Positions 11,877 through 23,557 of a DNA stretch of 64,000 bases are shown here, piece after piece (the first letter of the stretch is position 1; the number at the start of each line of letters is the position of its first letter). Under the pieces are notes generated by a model, which ran no database searches, was not told the DNA's origin, and saw nothing but the letters and a program-made list of their open reading frames with translations. The DNA comes from Chlamydomonas sphaeroides (taxonomy: Eukaryota; Chlorophyta; Chlorophyceae; Chlamydomonadales; Chlamydomonadaceae). The position numbers were made by a program, and so were the translations under genes. The stretch is from contig BDDC01000150.1 in the NCBI GenBank assembly GCA_001662425.1, forward strand, positions 30,675 to 94,674, in the 5' to 3' direction.

Positions 11877-14800
11877 GGGGGCTGACAGGGCCCTGGCAAC
11901 GACAGCAGCAATAACGAAGACCAACAGCAGCGACGCCAACAGCAACGCACTGGGAGCGGCAACAACAAGAACGCCAAGATCAACAACGCGCAAGGAGGAG
12001 CAGCAACAACAACGGACGACGCACCTCATTGGCGCAGCACACACGAGGACGGCGCTTGCCGGGCAACGAGCGAGGCATGCGGCTGGGTGGGAGGGGACGA
12101 CACGAACGGCGGCGCGTCTAGGCACTGGGCAGAATCGGCGGGTGGAGACTGATGCGGTAGGGCTTGGGAGCAGCTGCTGCTGCTGCAGCTGCAGTCCGCG
12201 TGGTGATGGGCAGGATAGGTGGGTGCAGGCCCAGGCGAGGCTCGACCCTCAGGTGCGCGGCGGCGAGGCTTGACCAAATGCAGTGGCTTTATGGGGCGGG
12301 GCAATGGACACCACCGGCTATGCGGTGGCGGATACGCCACTGCAGGCGAGGAGCTATGAGCAGCGGTCGGGTGGGAGAGCATGAAGGCAGAGTTAGGGCT
12401 GGGTGCGGGGCTGGGGCGGCGGTGGATGCGGGTCGCTGTGGGCTGGGTTGGGGCAGGCTTCTGGCAGGCGGGGGCAGCGGCTCGGGTGCTGCTGGTGGTT
12501 GGGGTGAGGATGCCAAAGCAGGGCCTCGTCGGGGCTGTGCGGACCGGTGCGCTGCTTAGGGGAGTCGAGGGCGGGCGCGTAGGGAGGCGGCCGTGCTCCA
12601 CGGTACGGGGCTGGCTCGGGGCTGAGGGTGGCAGCGCACGGCAAGCTGCGTTGTGCTGGGGTGGGCGCTGGCGCAAAAGTTCGTACTCCCGATCAGTGTG
12701 AGGCTCGGTTGGCCTCACCGGCTCATGACTACATAAGCGTGATTGCGTGTTGTGGCTGTTGCGCGTGATCCAAACTGCACTGCACTGCCGTGAATTGGCC
12801 ATAGGCCGTACGATGCCGGTCCAGCGGCGGTCCGGCGGCGCCGCTGGGACCGTTTGTCTCTCATGGGGGCCAGCCTGCGAGGCAAGGCCTGCCGTCGCGT
12901 GCTGTGGCGCGTGCTGTCTACTATGCCGGCCGCCTCCTGGATGTAGGCGGCCGGGCCATAACCTCAAGTACGTGTCGTGGGCTGTTGGCACTTCATCGCA
13001 TAGGTCGCACTTGTGTCTCGGCCGCCACTGTCGGTGTGTAGGCATCTGTCTTGTGCGTGCGTGTCTGTGCTGCCGTGGCTGCTGTCTGCGTTTGCCCACT
13101 GCGGCCGCCGTTCAGGCGTCGCTGCGATCAGCTGTCAGCTGTCCCACGTTGGCTGGCGGCATGTACCTCAAGCTTATCACTGGCGCGTGCGACGCGTCGC
13201 GTGGGCCCGCCGCTGACGACGACGCAGCTGCGTCCTGGCCTCGAAGTGCGAGTGCTCCGCTGCAATAGGCCCGTGGCTGTGGCCGTGGCCGCGGCCAGGG
13301 CCCGGCATCCATGCCGGCCCTGCTGCCGCCGAGGGCCAGGCGGCCAGACTGCATGGATCCATGTGGCCTTGTGTGCGGCTGCCGAGGGCCTCCCTCCCTG
13401 TGTGTGGGGGGTGGGGCGGGGGGAAGCCCTGCAGACCCCACGCAGTGAGGGCGGCCAGGCGGGGTGGCTCCATGTGGTTGTGTGTGCGGCTGTTGGTGGG
13501 GGGGCGCATGCCTGGCGTGTGTGGGGGCGCCGGCCCGCCGGGTGTTGATGTGTGGCGCGCGTGATGGAACGGCTCCCGGTGGAGCAGGCTGGGCGGCCGT
13601 TGGCGCTGCTTCGCTTGGGGCTTGGGGCTTGGGGCTTGGGGCTTGGGGCTTGGCATGGATCGCCAGGCGCTGGCGCAGGCCCCGCTGTGGTGCAGCTGGA
13701 GCTCCTATTCGCGGCATAGTCGCGGGGCGACGGGGGAAGCTGGTCTCACGGATGGCGCGGCGTGTGGTCGGTCGCTCCTGCATCATGGGGCCCTGTGTGG
13801 CCGTTGGCGGCCGCTGCTGCGCAGCTGCCCGACCAGGGCTTGTTGTAGAAGGCTAGAATTCATAGAAAGAAATTTAAGTTTATTACGAGCTAGAACGAAG
13901 TCAAAGGAGGAATATCTGTAACCTGCGTAAACGTGAATTCATCGATATTTCCTGCGTAGTCTGGGATGATAGGGGACGGCAGGCAGGCCACAAGGCCGAA
14001 GACAGGAGTGCGGCTGTGCGGCATACCTGAGCGCGTCACGGCGCGTTATCCAGCCAACCATGTTTTCGGGGCTCCGTTGGCTGCTACTGGCGCGGGGCCA
14101 TGACATCCCAGCCCAATCCACCGCAACGGGGACCGAACCTGTGGAATGGGGTCGGAAGTTCTACGACGTTGCGGGTTATAGCAATCCCGACATGGGCTGC
14201 CAGCACGGCTGCGGGCCGCAACTGCAACGCATTTCTGCAATTTATAGGTGAGTGTATGCCGGGCGCCATCTGGCGTGCCTGGATAGCCTAGCTGCCTGTT
14301 GAGGGTGGACTGGAGGTGCTGGGGTAGGCCGCCAGGAGCTATGCATCAGGAGCAGGCACCTCTGCAGCACATGCCTAGGCTGGGCTGTGTGTTTAGGGCC
14401 GAAATAGAGTACGATCCCGTACGCGTCGCGCTCCGGGTTGGTGACGCGCTGGTCGTGCGTAGGAAGAAAATAGGGATACGTTACGATGCACCCGTGCAGG
14501 TAGCGAAGCCTGGCGCCGCCTTGAGAGAACTTGAGGCCGACCCGCCTAGCCCGCGTACCGGTGTATAGGTTACCTGACGTTGGAGCGATTGGGGAAGATG
14601 CGTCGCATCAGGAGACAATACGCCGCAGCACCCGCCGACGCGCGCTCTGACGCGTTCTAGCAACGCAACCCGGCCCCGGCACAGGACGCCCATAGTGCAA
14701 CACGTTGACATACGTACGATGGCGGCGAGGCGGCACAGGCAAGAGGGAAGGCAGGCAGCATGGGGGGTGAGTAGGTCACGTCGGTGCAACGCGAAGGGAT

Positions 14801-15744
14801 GAACCAGGAGCAGGGTGCAAGCAGGGCACACGCTAGGAGGGTGACGCGCGGCGGGTGCTGTGGCTGTCGTGGGAGAGGGAGGGAGAGAGAGAGCTAAGGG
14901 AGCGGCAAGTGTTAGGGACAGGTGCAGTAGGAAAGGGGGCATGCATGGGGGCTCAGCGGCCGTGCAGCCGGAGGGTGTAAGTACGAGCGTGCGTGCGTTT
15001 GCGTGTGCGCAGTCGGCGGGCGGACTCGCGAGAGTCGCCCGGACGCCGCCTGGCATGGCCCTGGCCGTAGAGGTGTAGGGCCACGCCAGTGCAAAACAGA
15101 AGAACGATGTCAATAACCTATAACCTGGACCTGCAATTCTGCGGAAACGACAATTCACCCATAGCCGCTGCGACGGGGGGGCCAAGCAGGCAAACAAGCA
15201 CGCAGGGTAGCGCGTAGTCACGCAGCGGCACGCGGCAATGTGTGGTGCCGAGGCGGATGCAGGGTCCGGGGTGACCCGGGGGCCCACTGGCAGGCCAGGG
15301 GTCAGAGGGCCCATACGCCCAAACGCCCGGGGCGTGACGGGTTTTGCCCAGCCCGATGGGTCAGGGCCGGTATGCCCCGCCAGAACCAGTCACGCCCCCG
15401 TCGTCAATCCCAAGAGCCTGCCGGCCGGCGCCCGGGGCGCGCGGTCGCGTGCACGATGCGGGGGCCCCCCCACTGGAGGGGTGGCGGGGCATGGCGGCGC
15501 ACGGCGGTCGCACGCGCGGTAGCTGCAACGGTGGCAGCGGCGCGCCGGGAGGGGGCGGTGGGCTGGTGGTGGAGCGTCGGGGGCGGGGGGCTGAGCAGGG
15601 GTGGAGGCGGGGAAGCGGTGGCGGCGGGGCACGGCGGTGGGGGCGGTGGTGGGTGTGGGTCAGGGGTGCGGGAGCCCGCGCAGGGCGGTGTGGATGCGGC
15701 CGTAGAGGCCACCGCGTGACGCGTGACGGGGGGTGGTGATGCAT
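11877..15744. other. Kinase 3' region and intergenic sequence, no gene recognised
   Basis: The kinase stop codon is at 11874-11876. The first TGTAA downstream is at 13917-13921, which would give a 2-kb 3' UTR. ORFs here are short and low-complexity, with no domain and no splice-consistent exon chain. A 7-bp CTTGGGG array lies at 13617-13655. A short AT-rich patch is at about 13850-13960. The rest is unremarkable GC-rich spacer. Confidence 0.5.
13917..13921 (+). terminator. Possible TGTAA poly(A) signal
   Basis: First TGTAA after the kinase stop codon, but 2 kb away, so the link to that gene is weak. Confidence 0.25.
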
Positions 15745-16433
15745 GTAGGGCTGATCGTGGAGGAGGGAGTGGGGGGTCCGGAAGAGGTGCGGTAGGCTGT
15801 GGCCGCCACGGCGGAGGGTGTGCATGACACGGGCGACCCGGAGGATGAAGTCATCAACGTCAGAGACGATGCGGCGCGCGGCGGCGGCGGCGGAACTGGC
15901 TGGTGAAGATGTTGCGTTTGCTGGCTTCGTTGACGTCAAGAGAAGGCAGGGACACAGCGGGAGAGGGGGGTGTGGGCGAAGGCGGCCTGCTCCCGCTTGT
16001 CATAGAGGCGGGTGATGTAACGGACGGCGGTGTGGGGTGCGGCACTGCCTGCTGGGGCCACGGTGACGGTGGTGGGAACGAGAAGGATGTAAAGGAAGGG
16101 CACGGCGCCAGGCGGGAGGCCAGCGTGCTGATGCGCGGTGACGGTAAGGCAGGGCGGGTAGAGGCCGCGGAGGCCTTGGAGGGCGGCGTCAGTGCGGAGG
16201 GGGGCGGCCAGGTGGGGGTTGTTGAGGGAGAGGAGGTCGTCGAGGAACCGCTTGGAGCGGCGTAAGGAGCGGAGGGCGGCCAGCTGGTGGGGGGCGAGGG
16301 GGGCCAGCGGGGGTGGCGTGTAGGCTTGCCGCAGGAAGAGGAATTCGGGTCAGCCAAGGACAAGGTTGGCGATGAAAGGCGCAGGAGAGATGCCCATGGC
16401 GATGCCACAGATCTGTTCCACGAGGGCGGGGCC
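15745..16433 (-). pseudogene. Decayed reverse transcriptase fragment (retroelement remnant)
   Basis: On the minus strand one frame from about 16433 reads GIAMGISPAPFIANLVL, the RT motif around the conserved GxxxG and ANL. It then hits an in-frame TGA and continues with RFLDDLLSLNNP, matching the catalytic YxDD box as FLDD, and TRLYDKREQAAFA. It stops again at a TGA near 15940. A shifted frame continues with KRNIFTSQFRRR and VSDVDDFILRVARVMHTLRR, which fits the C-terminal side of the same RT type. Two stops and a frameshift mark it as dead. The element class (Penelope-like or another non-LTR type) cannot be decided here. No terminal repeats or target duplication were seen. Confidence 0.7.
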
Positions 16434-17498
16434 GAATGCAATGTGTGTGTGGGGGGGGGGCTGGGGCAGGAGGCACGCCCTGGAGCCGTGGGCCATGAGG
16501 CGCGCGGCCGCGAGCTGCAAGGGCCGTATACTGTGGAGCTGCAAGGGCCTTCACTTGAGAGCTGCAAGGGCCTTTACTTGAGAGCTGCAACCTGCAAGGG
16601 CCTGCACCCTGGACCTCAGGAGCCCTGGCGGCGCAACTGGGGATGGGGCCGCCTTTGTGTCCTGCATTCGTTGAGCGCGTCAGCCCTATACATTGGCAAC
16701 CACACCACGGGTGCCCTCGCACCCGGGCGGAGCAGTCGCGCGCCGCCTCCGCCAGGCGCCAGCAGACCGCCAGCGCCCGCAGCAACAGCAGACCGGCGAG
16801 GGGCGGCAAGTGCGCTGCAAGACGGCACCCGCGCAGGGCGGCTGCCTAGCGCGCGCCGCGCCTGTCGTCCTGTGCCTCAAGACACGCAACCACGCCGGGC
16901 GCTCGTTGCATGGCTGGTGTTCCGAATGGGTCGGCACGCATGACAGCACCCCGCGCGCTATGTGTCTCTCCAGCTGCGGCCTCGCCCACCTGGCCCCCGC
17001 TCACGCGCGCAGCACATCCGGATTCCCGCGGCGTACACGCATGCAAGTTCAGTCCCTTCTCTGGCTCTCTCTGGTTCTATAGCGAAATTCAGTCCGTGTC
17101 AGCTCTTGCACGTTCCGCTTCACTGCTCCACGAGAGTCAGCCCAGTCCAGACGCACAGCTGGCCCTCTGCCGCAGCCGCTGCCTCCCTGCCCCACCCCAC
17201 CAACCCTGGCACCGCCCCACGCAGCCACGCAACCCCAACCGCCGCTCCTTGGGCTCCCTCCCATCACGGTGCGACCGCCACCGATCGCCGCATCGTCGGC
17301 TGCCCTACGGCAGGCGGGCCTCGCTTGCCGGGCTTCCCCCTCCTCGCATGCATCCCACAAGGCCTGCATCTGGCTAGGCCGCCGCCGTCCGCCTGTTCTT
17401 CCGCACACGCCACCCTCCATTTACTCGATACCACCACGTCATGTGCCCTCCATGCGCCACCGCTAGGCCACAGCACCAGCCCACAACACCCAGCGCTG
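16434..17498. other. Intergenic, 3' side of the cardiolipin synthase gene
   Basis: No supported gene. A short GCTGCAAGGGCC repeat lies around 16512-16605. The 3' UTR of the minus-strand cardiolipin synthase gene must extend into this region, but no minus-strand TGTAA was found, so its end is undefined. Confidence 0.4.
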
Positions 17499-19111
17499 CT
17501 ACTTGAACAGCCGCCCGCGCGCCACCATGGCCGCGTACGCCGCGCCCGAGCCCAGCGTGCCCGCCGCCACCGCCGCCTCCAGGCCGCCGATCAGCAGCGG
17601 CGCCGCCAGCACGCCCTCCGCCGGCAGCGAGCCCATGCCCTTCAGCAGGTACGCCCCCAGCAGCAACAGCTGCAGCGCCGTGTTGGCTTTGCTGATGAAC
17701 AGCGGACGCATGAAGTTGACCCCGTCCGCGGCCCTGGCGCCGCCAGCTACGCTGGCGGCGGCCCCGGCGGCTGCCGCCGGCGGGGCGTCGGCGGTGCGGA
17801 AAAAGGCTGCGGCGCCGGGCCAGCGCCAGCCGAAGCCGCGCAGGCGGAAGACAAAGGCACCGGTTACGAGCGTGGCGTCGCGGCCGATGACGAGGCCGCC
17901 CAGCCACAGCGGCATGGAGCCGTTGGCGAGCAGCGCGGCGGCCACACAGCCAATGAGTACCTGAGGGATGGGGCGGAAGATGCGGCGAGGCAAGCGCACA
18001 GGGCGGCGGGGCATGGGGAGGGAAAGGATTGGACCGGGCGCATGGGCTGGGGCTCACAAGGGGTCAGCCGCGTCCGGGCCGCAGTGTCTCGGCCGGGGTC
18101 GGCGTGTGGCAGGGGCCGCAGCGCTGCGTGAGGCAGCCGTGCCACACCTTGTCCGCCAGGGGGTCCAGGTACGAGCCGAACACGGACGAGGTGCCGGTGC
18201 GCCGGGCCAGCCAGCCGTCCAGCCAGTCGCTCGCCTGGGCGGGCGGGTGGACGCGTGGTTGGGTGGGAGACACAGGCATAGGAAGGTGTAGGTGGGATGG
18301 CGGCAAGCAGGGCGCCGTGTCGCGACGGCAGCTTGGCATGGCCGCCCGGTGGTCTTGTCCTCTCGATCAACTCCAGCAAACGTACGACGTCAGGACGCAG
18401 GAAACACATGCTCACCCCCGACACCGCCAACGCCAGCGTGGCCGCCTGGTAGTGCCCCTCCATCAGCCACCAGCCAATGACGGGGCCTGACACGAGCCGC
18501 GCCACGGACACGGCGTTTGGCAGGTTGTAGACCAGGTCAACGGGGGCTTGCGGCGTGGAGGAGTCTGGTGGGGAGGGCTGCTGCTGCCGCTGCAGGTGTT
18601 CGTCGAGGCGCGGCGGCTGCGGCTGCAGGGAGGCCAGCAGCGTCGCTGAGGATGTGGCGAGTGTGCGGCTGGTGGGGAGGGCGGTGGCGGCGAAGGCGGC
18701 GGAGAAGGGCCAGGCGAGGAGCGCGTGGCAGCGGCGTTGGCAAGTGCCGGCGCGCAGGGCCAGGCTGTGGGGGTGGAGCGGCGCTTGCCCCACGGGGAGG
18801 AAGGAGAGCGCCGCAGTGGGTTGCGTGGCGGCATGGGCGACGAGGGTGGGGCTGGCAGGAAGTTGGCGTAGTTGGGGTGGCAGCGGGGCTGCGAGAGGTG
18901 GCGGCATCGGCAGCTGGCGATCGGCAGCGCGCGCGGGCTGCCGCGAGGCAGGTGGTGTAGGGGACGCGGAGAGCTGCAGCGCTGTGACTGTCGTGTTCGC
19001 TCCAACAACCAAAGCGCGTCCCAAGGACAGCAAACCCCCGCCGTCGCTGACCAAGGGGATGACAGCCATCGACGACCGCCCAGCGAGCAGAGCAAGGTCT
19101 TTCCGCGCCAT
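17499..19111 (-). CDS. CLS: Cardiolipin synthase (CDP-alcohol phosphatidyltransferase family), mitochondrial
   Basis: Would join CDP-diacylglycerol and phosphatidylglycerol to make cardiolipin in the inner mitochondrial membrane. Three exons, all phase 0: 19111-18416, 18234-18148, 17960-17499, giving 414 residues. The family signature D(x2)DG(x2)AR(x8)G(x3)D(x3)D is exact: D235, D238, G239, A242, R243, G252, D256, D260, in the stretch DWLDGWLARR to YLDPLADK. NLPNAVSVARL precedes it, as in plant and algal CLS. The roughly 195 residues ahead are Ser/Ala/Pro/Arg-rich and fit a mitochondrial presequence plus linker. Hydrophobic segments follow the motif, and the C-terminal half carries Ala-rich inserts. 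The start is the first in-frame ATG after the upstream small ORF, only 31 nt away. Phosphatidylglycerophosphate synthase has the same motif, but the N-terminal context favours CLS. Confidence 0.88.
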
Positions 19112-19142
19112 AATTGGTAACTGCAGATCGAGTAGGTGATTT

Positions 19143-19298
19143 CTACTCCTGCTTCTTGTCCTGCGTTACCACCGCGGGCTCGCGGGAGCCGAAGGCGCGA
19201 GTGAAAATGATAACGATTGGCAGGAACATGAAGACCATTCCTAGTGCAATCCAGAGCTCGCTGGTGGGCATAGGAAGCGCAAAGCCAGAGTAGGCCAT
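19143..19298 (-). CDS. Small single-pass membrane protein, 51 aa, unknown function
   Basis: One uninterrupted ORF from an ATG in a good context (CAAACCATGG). It has a short polar start (MAYSGFALPMPTSE), one strongly hydrophobic helix of about 20 residues (LWIALGMVFMFLPIVIIF) and a charged tail ending DKKQE. The layout resembles the small one-helix subunits of energy-transducing membrane complexes, but no family is recognised. The frame is also open upstream to an M at 19394; the shorter start is preferred for its context and because it puts the helix near the N-terminus. It stops 31 nt before the cardiolipin synthase ATG on the same strand with no minus-strand TGTAA between, so both may share one mRNA. 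Confidence 0.55.
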   Translation of the reverse strand: MAYSGFALPMPTSELWIALGMVFMFLPIVIIFTRAFGSREPAVVTQDKKQE

Positions 19299-20119
19299 GG
19301 TTTGAAGTGGCTGCGTTGCGTAGGATTGATTACTAGGAGGACTTGCGCGCAGCTGGTTGTGCTGTGCGGTGGTGATGAGTTGCAGAGCAAGCAAGTTACA
19401 GCGGTACTGGGATGTGCAGTGAACAAGGATGGTTGGGGTCGCGCTTCACGCGGCCAAGGTGTGTGCGGAGTACGGGTGGACCGGCACGTACCCTGAACCT
19501 CACGCCACGGCCCCGCAGAGCAAGCGCAAACTTCACGCATCAGTCCCGACCCCTGTGATCAGCGCACGCTTGCAAGCCCAGGCAGGGTAGCGCACGTGGG
19601 AGCATGGCGGCACGTTAACTGACGCATGCCACAGAAGCTGTAACACGCAAGTCCATGTGCAGGCCTCCACGGACGCAGCGGCTTAGTCCTTGACAAAGCT
19701 TGCTGGCCAGGGGAAGGCTGGTGAAGTGCTCCGGTCATGCTTCGGCCAGCCGGCATCTGGAGTTACTAACACTTGCCCAACTTGCCCAAGACAGGCAACG
19801 AATATCAGGTCAGTTTTCAGTGCACGTTGGCAGGAAGGCCGTGTTATAGCGCCTGCGCTAGGAACTAGGACGGCCAAGGGGAGACCGGGGTTTTTCAGGT
19901 GCGGGTCGGCGGGTGCGGGAGGCGTGTGTCGGTGCACCTCGTTCTGGCCGCATTGTGAGAAACGAAGTAATTGAAATCTAATGGGCGCATTCTGCTTGCG
20001 TTTTCGGGCTTCGGTCCGCTGGGCAATTGCGGCACGGTCGTCATCGCGAGCCAAGTCCCGAGCTGAACACCCGAACACCCCCTCTTCTCGGTTGCATTTG
20101 TTAGGACGCAAATACCACA
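19299..20119. promoter_or_regulatory. Divergent intergenic region between the small-ORF/CLS unit and PA2G4
   Basis: About 820 bp separating two gene starts that point away from each other. It should hold both promoters and 5' UTRs. It is less GC-rich than the genes around it. No TATA box or known element is claimed. Confidence 0.6.
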
Positions 20120-23100
20120 ATGTCGGACGACGGCTCGATTCAGAACGATGTGGAGCCCAACCTCAGCGTGGTGAGCGGCGCTGTCGCAGACCAGCCCATG
20201 GTCACAGCGTACTGAGCTTGTCTCGTCGTGCCATCTGCCCCTTGTAGCCTGAGGTGGTGACCAAGTACAAGACGGCGGCGGATATCTGCAACCGTGAGCT
20301 TGCCGCGGGGATTGTCGGCGCGGCGTCGCGGGCTCGCTGGCCGACGCCCCTTGGCCCTCCCCACAGGCGCCCTGCAGGCCGTCATTGAGGCGTGCAAGGA
20401 TGGCGCCAAGGTCGTGGACCTCTGCCGCACTGGCGACACCTTTATCAACAAGTAGGCTGCCTGCGGCGCATGCGTTCGCCTCTTCGCGCGCGACTGACCG
20501 CTTGGCCTCTTGATCATGTCGCAGGGAGTGCGCGAACATCTACAAGGGCAAGCAGATTGAGAAGGGCGTCGCGTTCCCGACCTGCGTGAGCGCGAACAGG
20601 TCAGCTGGCGTACGCTGTGGCCCCGAGTTGTTGGCGAATTGCTTCATGGGCACAACCTCACGTCAGATCTAGCGCGTCCGGTTGCTCGAGTGCCGCGGAC
20701 CTTCCCGCCTCACGGTTGGACACTAACGCTCGCTGTCGCGACACTCGCAGCGTCGTGGGCCACTTCTCGCCCAACTCGGATGACGTCACCGCGCTGAAGA
20801 CCGGGGATGTCGTCAAGATGTGAGTAAGGGCGGCTGTCCGCATACCGTGCCGACTCGCCCCGCATGACATGCGCCCGCCCGCGACCCTGTTCCGGCCAGC
20901 GGAGCTTCTGCGCAACAAGCTTGCGCTTCGCTGATAACGTCTGGTCGCTAACTTATACCCGCCCGCTCTGCCGCCCTTCCCGCGCCCATCCCAACGCAGC
21001 GACATGGGCTGCCACATTGACGGCTTCATTGCCACGCAAGCCACGACCATCGTCGTGCAGGAGGGCGCCGAGGCCATCACCGGCCGCGCCGCGGACGTGA
21101 TCGCCGCCGCCCGCACCGCGTTCGACGCGGCCGTGCGGTTGATACGCCCGGGCAAGCACATCTCGGACGTGGCCGGCCCGCTGCAAAAGATTGCGGAGGC
21201 CTACGGCTGCAACATGGTCGAGGGGGTCATGTCGCATGAGATGAAGCAGTTTGTGATTGACGGCAGCAAGTGCATCCTCAACAAGCCCACGCCGGACCAG
21301 AAGGTGGAGGACGCTGAGTTCGAGGAGAACGAGGTGTACGCGATCGACATCGTGGTCAGCAGCGGCGAGGGCAAGCCCCGGGTAGGTCCGCTTGCCGTAC
21401 ATCTGTACGGCGCATACGCGCGCAGCCATGGGTTGTGTCGGTAGCACAGCTGTTGGGGTATGGGGATGCAGGCAAGCATCGAGAGCACATCTGGCTAGCA
21501 GCGGCGCAAGTTGGTGGGCGGCGAGGGCGGCGGTGCGATGCTGGCAGCTGGCGTCCCTTGCTCAGCTTTAGTCAGGCCGCGGAGCTGCTTCGGGACAGCA
21601 GCGGCCGTATCTTCGGCGGCAGCTGCGCAGGCGGCCGCGGCGGCACAGGCACCGAAAGCGCATCTGCTCAGCAGCAGCCGACGAGTTGCGGCGGCAGTTG
21701 CGGCGGCAGTGCATTGAATCGGACGCCGGCAGTCAGCGGACCGTGCGAACGCAACGTTACAGCGGCAGCTGGCGGTTGGGATGCCGGCCGGTGCCCTACC
21801 GGTGGTGCCAGCGTCAGCGACCCGGCCGCCTCACCGGCCCCCGGAAGCCGCTCCCGGCGGCCGCCTACCAGCAGCGGCTTTTGGCGAGGCGGCAGGGGAC
21901 TGCTGCTGGCGGCCCTGACTCCATGCGGCGTCGGCGCCCACAGCTGGGCTGTCCCTTGGGCGGCGCATGGGCGGGGTGCGCCGGCGCGTTCGCGCCGTGG
22001 CGACAGCGGCCGATGGCGCCTCCAGGCGCATGCGCTCACAGCCAGGCAGGCCGCGGCCGCAGCTGCAGCAGGCTGCTGCATGGCACAGCGCGCTGCGGAC
22101 GCGTGTGCACGCGCCTCCCGCCCTGGGCTCGGACCGGCGCTGCCGGCGCGTCAGCTACCGTCGTGCGGACCCCGGGACGGGCGCCCCTTGCAGCAGCGGC
22201 AGCGTTTATCTCCCCACCACAGCAGCAGCCGTGACGCCAGCGGGCTGTTCGGAGACGTTGCGCGATACGTGCTCCATGGTCCCTGCCTCTCACCTCCTGG
22301 TCCCGCACCTGACCCCAACTTCCGTCCCTTCCCTTCGCCCACTCAAGGTGCTGGACGAGAAGGAGACGACGGTGTACAAGCGCGCCCTGGAGGCGGCGTA
22401 CCAGCTCAAGATGCAGGCCAGCCGCACCGTGTTCTCGCTGGTCAACTCCAAGTTCGCGACCATGCCCTTCACGCTGCGCGCGCTCATGGACGAGGCGGCC
22501 AGCCAGAAGACCGAGCTCAAGGTTGGGGCGGATGGGCGGCGAGGAAGCAGGGACGGAAGAAGGGTTTGGAGCAGGGCTGATGAGGGCAGATGCGTACGAG
22601 GGAGGCGGTCCTCGGCGTCACCAGCGCAATTGTTCGTGCCACAACCCACGACCCCGCCTCGCGCCTGCGCTACCTGTCACCTGCGCGTTCCCTCAGGTCG
22701 GGCAGCTGAAGCTGGGCATGGTGGAGTGCCTAAACCACGGCCTGCTGCACCCCTACCCGGTGCTGCACGAGAAGACGGGCGAGGTGGTGGCTCAGATCAA
22801 GGGCACCGTGCTGCTCATGCCCAACGGCAGGTGAGGCAGAGGCACACACACATTGGAACCCAGGACCAGGACACAGGGCACAGGGCGGGGAATGGGACCA
22901 GGAGACAAGGGGGCACAGTGCTGCTCGAGCACTACGGCAGGGGGAAGCACAGCACAGGGCAGGTAGCGGCGACCGGGGCGACGACGCCGGAAGAGCCAGG
23001 GCCCTCGTGGACGGCGCGTGTGGGCTCGCGACCGCGTCCTGAGGGCGACGTCGACGGTGCACCAGGACGATTAAGTCTGCGTGATAGCGGGTTGCGACCG

Positions 23101-23557
23101 GCTGGAGCCATCAGCACTTCCACTTAGGCTAGGGCATGGGCGAGCGAGGGCCGTCGCGGAGGGGCACTGGGACTTGTTTGCGCGACCGACCGAACGCCTG
23201 CCCGCCTGCAGCTCCATCGTGACGTCGTCGGCTCGTCAGGCGGTGACCTCGGAGAAGAAGGTGGAGGACGCCGAGATCCTGGAGCTGCTGGCCACGCCCG
23301 TGAGCGCCAAGAGCGCCAAGAAGAAGAAGAACAAGGTGGGGAGCGGAGGGCGGCGGGAGAGGGGTAGGGGCCAGCAGGCTGGATGCTGACGGCGTGCGGC
23401 AGTGCGACGCTCGGCCGCCGGGGCAGGAGTCAGCGGGGCTCGAATGCATCGCGGGGTCTGCATGGCGTCGGCGCGTCCTGACGGCGTGCCTGCTCGCTGG
23501 CCCTCCATGGCGCCACAGGACAAGGCCGCCGCCGCTGCGCCCGCCGCCAGCTCGTGA
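20120..23557 (+). CDS. PA2G4: Proliferation-associated protein 2G4 (EBP1), methionine-aminopeptidase fold
   Basis: Member of the EBP1/PA2G4 family, which has the type II methionine aminopeptidase fold but no peptidase activity, binds ribosomes and structured RNA, and in plants links growth signals to organ growth. Ten exons with matching phases: 20120-20170, 20248-20293, 20367-20451, 20525-20599, 20751-20819, 21000-21381, 22348-22521, 22697-22830, 23212-23335, 23519-23557; 392 residues against about 394 in animals. Family hallmarks run in order: VVTKYKTAADICNRAL, KGVAFPTCVS, GHFSPNS, KTGDVVKIDMGCHIDGFIA, EGVMSHEMKQFVIDG, NEVYAIDIVVSSGEGK, and PFTLRALMDE followed by VECLNHGLLHPYPVL. A lysine-rich tail (KSAKKKKNK) resembles the nucleolar/RNA-binding tail of the family. 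Intron 6 (966 nt) is unusually long for this gene and rich in GCGGCAGC-type repeats. Confidence 0.95.

Noticed and set aside
13950..13970. GCGTAGTCTGGGA resembles the reverse complement of part of an HA-tag coding sequence, next to EcoRI/ClaI-like sites
   Set aside because: Only 13 bases match and the rest of the tag is absent. Chance similarity is more likely than a vector remnant.
21967..23127. Long plus-strand ORF (386 codons) across PA2G4 exon 7
   Set aside because: It reads part of the PA2G4 exon in frame but continues through two introns. Its intron parts are repeat-driven Arg/Ala-rich sequence; splice sites and homology show the real gene.
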